Source: Candidatus Scalindua sp.
GTDB lineage: Bacteria; Planctomycetota; Brocadiia; Brocadiales; Scalinduaceae
Length of the DNA stretch: 64,000 bases
Direction of reading: 5' to 3'
NCBI GenBank assembly: GCA_021776915.1
Contig: JAIQZU010000033.1
Span: forward strand, 62,001 to 126,000
Both the position numbers and the translations under genes were made by a program. The notes beneath the pieces are model-generated. The model was given only the letters and a program-made list of their open reading frames with translations, made no database searches and was not told the DNA's origin. This document shows positions 61,386 to 64,000 of the stretch, one piece after another; the stretch's first letter is position 1; each line of letters opens with the position of its first letter.

Positions 61386-62399
61386 ATGTACGGCATATTA
61401 GAACGCGGGAATATGATGAAAAGTAACCTGTCACACAATATTGCTCCTGTTAAAGTCAGCTATTCTTTCATTAAGATAATGACGGGTTCGGACTTATCGC
61501 TAAAACGGCTGCCCATTATGTCGGCTAAAAGCGCAAAACCAGGGCCTGTTGTCTGGCTCACTGCATGCGGCCATGGTGATGAGGTATGCGGCATAGTTAT
61601 TGTTCAGGAAATATTTAAAAACATCCGTAAAAGACTTTTACGAGGGACAATTTGTGCGTTTCCACTTATGAATCCCATAGGGTTTGAGACCGCTTCACGC
61701 AACATTACGGTGAGCAGAGAGGACCTTAACAGGTCTTTTCCAGGTAATCTTACCGGCACTCTGGGAGAAAGGTTGGCAAATCGCATCTTTAGCACAATAA
61801 TGGACACATCTCCCAACCTTGTAATAGACCTCCATAACGACTGGACAAAGTCTATTCCATACACGTTAATAGACCATAATCCCGGGCATTCTCATAAAAC
61901 AGCATATGATAAAACAAAAATATTTGCCAGACACTCCGGCTTTGTCTCTATAGTGGATACAGAAAAACTGACTAATACCCTTTCTTATAATCTTCTTTTG
62001 AACGATATTCCTGCTTTGACGTTCGAACTATGTGAACCTTACCTTATTAACGAAAAGAATGTTAAATATGGGTTAGACTCTATCTCGAATATTCTGTCAC
62101 ATCTTGGTATGATAAAACCGTTGACAGAGCGCTTTGGTTACCCGGCGCCAGTTGCTTACAGAGCGGGAAAGCTGCTCAGATACACAGATAAACCATACAG
62201 TTCCAAGAGCGGTATCATCAGGTTCATAGCGAAACCGGGAGAAGAGATCAAAAGAGGTCAGCCATTTGCAAAGATTGTAAATGCCTTTGGGAAACATCAG
62301 GAAACGATTGTGGCGGATAATGATGCTATTGTTCTAGGCCATTCTGATTCATCTGTTGTTTTCCCCGGTATGCCGATAATGGCATTCGGCATAATCTGA
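61386..62399 (+). CDS. Succinylglutamate desuccinylase/aspartoacylase-family protein
   Basis: The 337-residue zinc carboxypeptidase-like enzyme has GHGDEVCG, the HxxE zinc motif, MNPIGFE and SREDLNRSFPG, the substrate-binding Arg region, and IDLHNDW with the third zinc ligand. A beta-barrel C-terminal part (SGIIRFIAKPGEEIKRGQPFAKI) completes the AstE/AspA fold. It would remove an acyl group or cleave an amide on an amino acid. ATGs at 61413 and 61416 are alternative starts. It converges on the ATP-grasp fusion gene with only 6 bases between stops. Confidence 0.87.
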   Translation: MYGILERGNMMKSNLSHNIAPVKVSYSFIKIMTGSDLSLKRLPIMSAKSAKPGPVVWLTACGHGDEVCGIVIVQEIFKNIRKRLLRGTICAFPLMNPIGFETASRNITVSREDLNRSFPGNLTGTLGERLANRIFSTIMDTSPNLVIDLHNDWTKSIPYTLIDHNPGHSHKTAYDKTKIFARHSGFVSIVDTEKLTNTLSYNLLLNDIPALTFELCEPYLINEKNVKYGLDSISNILSHLGMIKPLTERFGYPAPVAYRAGKLLRYTDKPYSSKSGIIRFIAKPGEEIKRGQPFAKIVNAFGKHQETIVADNDAIVLGHSDSSVVFPGMPIMAFGII

Positions 62400-62405
62400 A
62401 AAGGA

Positions 62406-64000
62406 TTATGTATTTTTTTTCGCTTTACTATACCTCTCCTCACATGCTCTCAAGATATTTTCTAACATTTCAGCGTACGAAAGTCCCGCGAATTTAGCCA
62501 TCTTTGCCAGGTGGCCATCCCAACACCAGCCCGGGTTCGGATTTGCTTCAAGCAGTCTTGGTGTCCCATTTGCATCCAATCGCCAGTCAAACCTCGCATA
62601 ATCACGGCATTCAAGTCTTTCAAAAAGTTTAATACAGCTTGCAACCAGGAACCTCTCTGTTTCTTCAGGCAGTTCCGCGGGAACAGAGTCTATCTTGCCA
62701 TAAGGAGATTCCGGTTTCCATTTGGCCTCATAACCGCAGATTTTTGGCAGATCAGGAGGCAACGTCGAATAGTCTTCCTTAATGATCGGAAGCGCTAAAT
62801 ATGATTCGGGAGGATTGCCGATAATGCCTACGCTTATGTCTTCTCCTTCAAGAAACTCTTCTACAATAATGGGTTTGTCGTATCCCATATTCTTACGCAC
62901 ATGTAAAAGAGCGTTTTCCAGTCCTTCTAAATTATTGCACACGCTAAATTGATTGATCCCAAAGCTGGAATCTCCGAAATTCGGCTTTACAATTACCGGG
63001 AAGTCTATCTGCAATTCAATAAAATTCGTGTCTTCAGGATTAATAAGGAAGGCGCGTGGAACTGGGATTCCCATCTCTTTGGCAATCCCTCTGACAAGTG
63101 ATTTATCGTAACAATACGCAAGGCATTGAGGAGTTCCTCCCGTATATTTAAGATTGAGGATTTCCAGCAATGAAGGAACGTGCAGCTCTTTTGTGGCGTC
63201 ATTGTTGAAACCTTCGTCACAAAGATTGAAGACAAAATCAAATTTGTTTATATTCTTACTGAGATCATTAATCAGTGTATCATGTTTGTCGAAGTATACA
63301 AAATTATATTCCTTTAATTCTGCTAACATCTTTTTCAATTCATTGATTGTGAAAAAGTCATCTTCATCAAAGCTCCCGCTGGGTTTTACTCTGTCAAGTT
63401 TTCGGTGATCACCCATTGCCACGGCAATTGTCTTCGTGACTGCTTGCCGCTTCTTTACAGGAGTCCATTCTTTCTTGACCACAGCGGTAATGATAATCCG
63501 CCTTTCCATCATTCCCAGGTCCTGTTTTCTTTGCGAATCAGTAGACAATTCAGCATGGAAATCTATGTCTACAAATCCTGACCTTTTCAGCAGATCACTT
63601 GCGCTTTCTTTGGTGTAAAGCCTTTCCGCATAGAATTGATCCGCTATTACGCCTTTTCTTACATTGCTAATCACTTCTCTCGATATTAATCTTTCACCAT
63701 CTGCCGATAGAGAACGCTCCCTGCACACAAAATAGTTCTTATTAATCCATTCCCAGCTCCGGGGCTGAAAGTTGTCTTTCATATAGCAACCGTCTGTAAT
63801 ATCTATAAGCAATTTACCGGATGGTTTCAGAACCCGCATCACCTCTCGGAGAATGGCTATATCATCCTCAATGGTTTCAAAATAACCAAAACTATTGCCG
63901 GCTATAAGCACATAATCGAACTTATCGGGAAGAAATGGCATTTTTCTGGCATCTCCTTCTTTGAAGGTAACGTTAAATCCTTCTTTTCGATTGATTGATC
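62406..64000 (-). CDS. SAM methyltransferase fused to a D-Ala-D-Ala-ligase-like ATP-grasp enzyme, 5' end outside window
   Basis: The frame stays open to the window end, and codons before the ATG at 63941 (NVTFKEGDARK) continue the methyltransferase fold, so the gene begins beyond 64000. The visible N-terminal part (about 180 residues) has KFDYVLIAGNSFGYF and LREVMRVLKPSGKLLIDI, class I methyltransferase. From about residue 185 an ATP-grasp ligase follows: FVFNLCDEGFNNDA, KYTGGTPQCLAYCYDKSLVR, PVIVKPNFGDSSFGI, VEEFLEGEDISVGIIG and LLEANPNPGW. It probably joins amino acids or amides and methylates a related substrate. The product is unknown. Confidence 0.85.
   Translation of the reverse strand, partial: SINRKEGFNVTFKEGDARKMPFLPDKFDYVLIAGNSFGYFETIEDDIAILREVMRVLKPSGKLLIDITDGCYMKDNFQPRSWEWINKNYFVCRERSLSADGERLISREVISNVRKGVIADQFYAERLYTKESASDLLKRSGFVDIDFHAELSTDSQRKQDLGMMERRIIITAVVKKEWTPVKKRQAVTKTIAVAMGDHRKLDRVKPSGSFDEDDFFTINELKKMLAELKEYNFVYFDKHDTLINDLSKNINKFDFVFNLCDEGFNNDATKELHVPSLLEILNLKYTGGTPQCLAYCYDKSLVRGIAKEMGIPVPRAFLINPEDTNFIELQIDFPVIVKPNFGDSSFGINQFSVCNNLEGLENALLHVRKNMGYDKPIIVEEFLEGEDISVGIIGNPPESYLALPIIKEDYSTLPPDLPKICGYEAKWKPESPYGKIDSVPAELPEETERFLVASCIKLFERLECRDYARFDWRLDANGTPRLLEANPNPGWCWDGHLAKMAKFAGLSYAEMLENILRACEERYSKAKKNT

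Noticed and set aside
1-64000. tRNA, rRNA, CRISPR arrays and transposase genes
   Set aside because: I looked for T-loop-like gttcgaatc stretches, regular repeat-spacer arrays and DDE-type proteins by eye and saw none that held up. A tool search could still find a missed small RNA.

Overview
The window reads as chromosomal DNA of an AT-rich (about 40% GC), Gram-negative-type bacterium. It carries a complete 14-subunit respiratory complex I operon, a three-subunit proton-translocating transhydrogenase, c-type haem (CxxCH) proteins with export signals, a lipoprotein with LysM domains, and many TPR, MORN, J-domain and PilZ accessory proteins. This mix, together with a kinesin-light-chain-type TPR protein built from near-identical 42-residue units, suggests an anaerobic, Planctomycetota-like lineage such as the anammox Brocadiales/Scalindua group. 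That assignment is inference from style only; no rRNA gene is present to fix it. I see no tRNA or rRNA gene, no CRISPR array and no transposase gene.

Layout: 1-405, end of a PilZ protein. 836-3661 (+), pntAA-pntAB-pntB. 3778-6380, a J-domain protein, a LysM lipoprotein and a small protein, two of which share a repeated helical motif. 6700-21880 (-), nuoABCDEFG, a tandem desulforedoxin gene, then nuoHIJKLMN, all closely packed. 22065-26976 (-), threonine aldolase, ParA-like ATPase, a Trk/Ktr potassium system and hypoxanthine phosphoribosyltransferase. 27278-34643, a TPR protein, FmdB-like zinc ribbon, PgpA, a HicA/HicB-like pair, a 3D-domain protein, bacterioferritin and cysK-cysE. 34868-41629, DEAD-box helicase, MORN protein, an unknown protein, an SPL-like radical SAM protein, HyuB and a secreted cyclophilin. 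41822-42022, a cold-shock protein with a terminator-like hairpin in its leader.

43.8-59.7 kb is a carbohydrate island. It holds three GH130 proteins (glycoside phosphorylase family), three GT4 glycosyltransferases (one fused to an alpha/alpha-barrel), an SIS sugar-phosphate isomerase, a PIG-L deacetylase, an alpha/alpha glycoside hydrolase, mannose-6-phosphate isomerase and phosphomannomutase. A simple reading is synthesis of mannose-containing glycosides by the GT4 enzymes, phosphorolysis by GH130 to mannose-1-phosphate, then conversion by the mutase and isomerase to fructose-6-phosphate. Four genes inside it (SIS, PIG-L, GT4, GH; about 48.37-52.31 kb) are clearly richer in GC than their neighbours. 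A 53-bp piece of a GH130 gene lies out of frame at their left edge, and dispersed repeats surround them. This looks like an acquired cassette and is the best candidate for an undescribed system.

59.7-64 kb holds tandem DUF3365 (Tll0287-like) haem proteins, an aspartoacylase/AstE-like enzyme and a methyltransferase/ATP-grasp fusion cut by the window end. Intergenic regions contain several families of short dispersed palindromic repeats and a few candidate structured RNAs.
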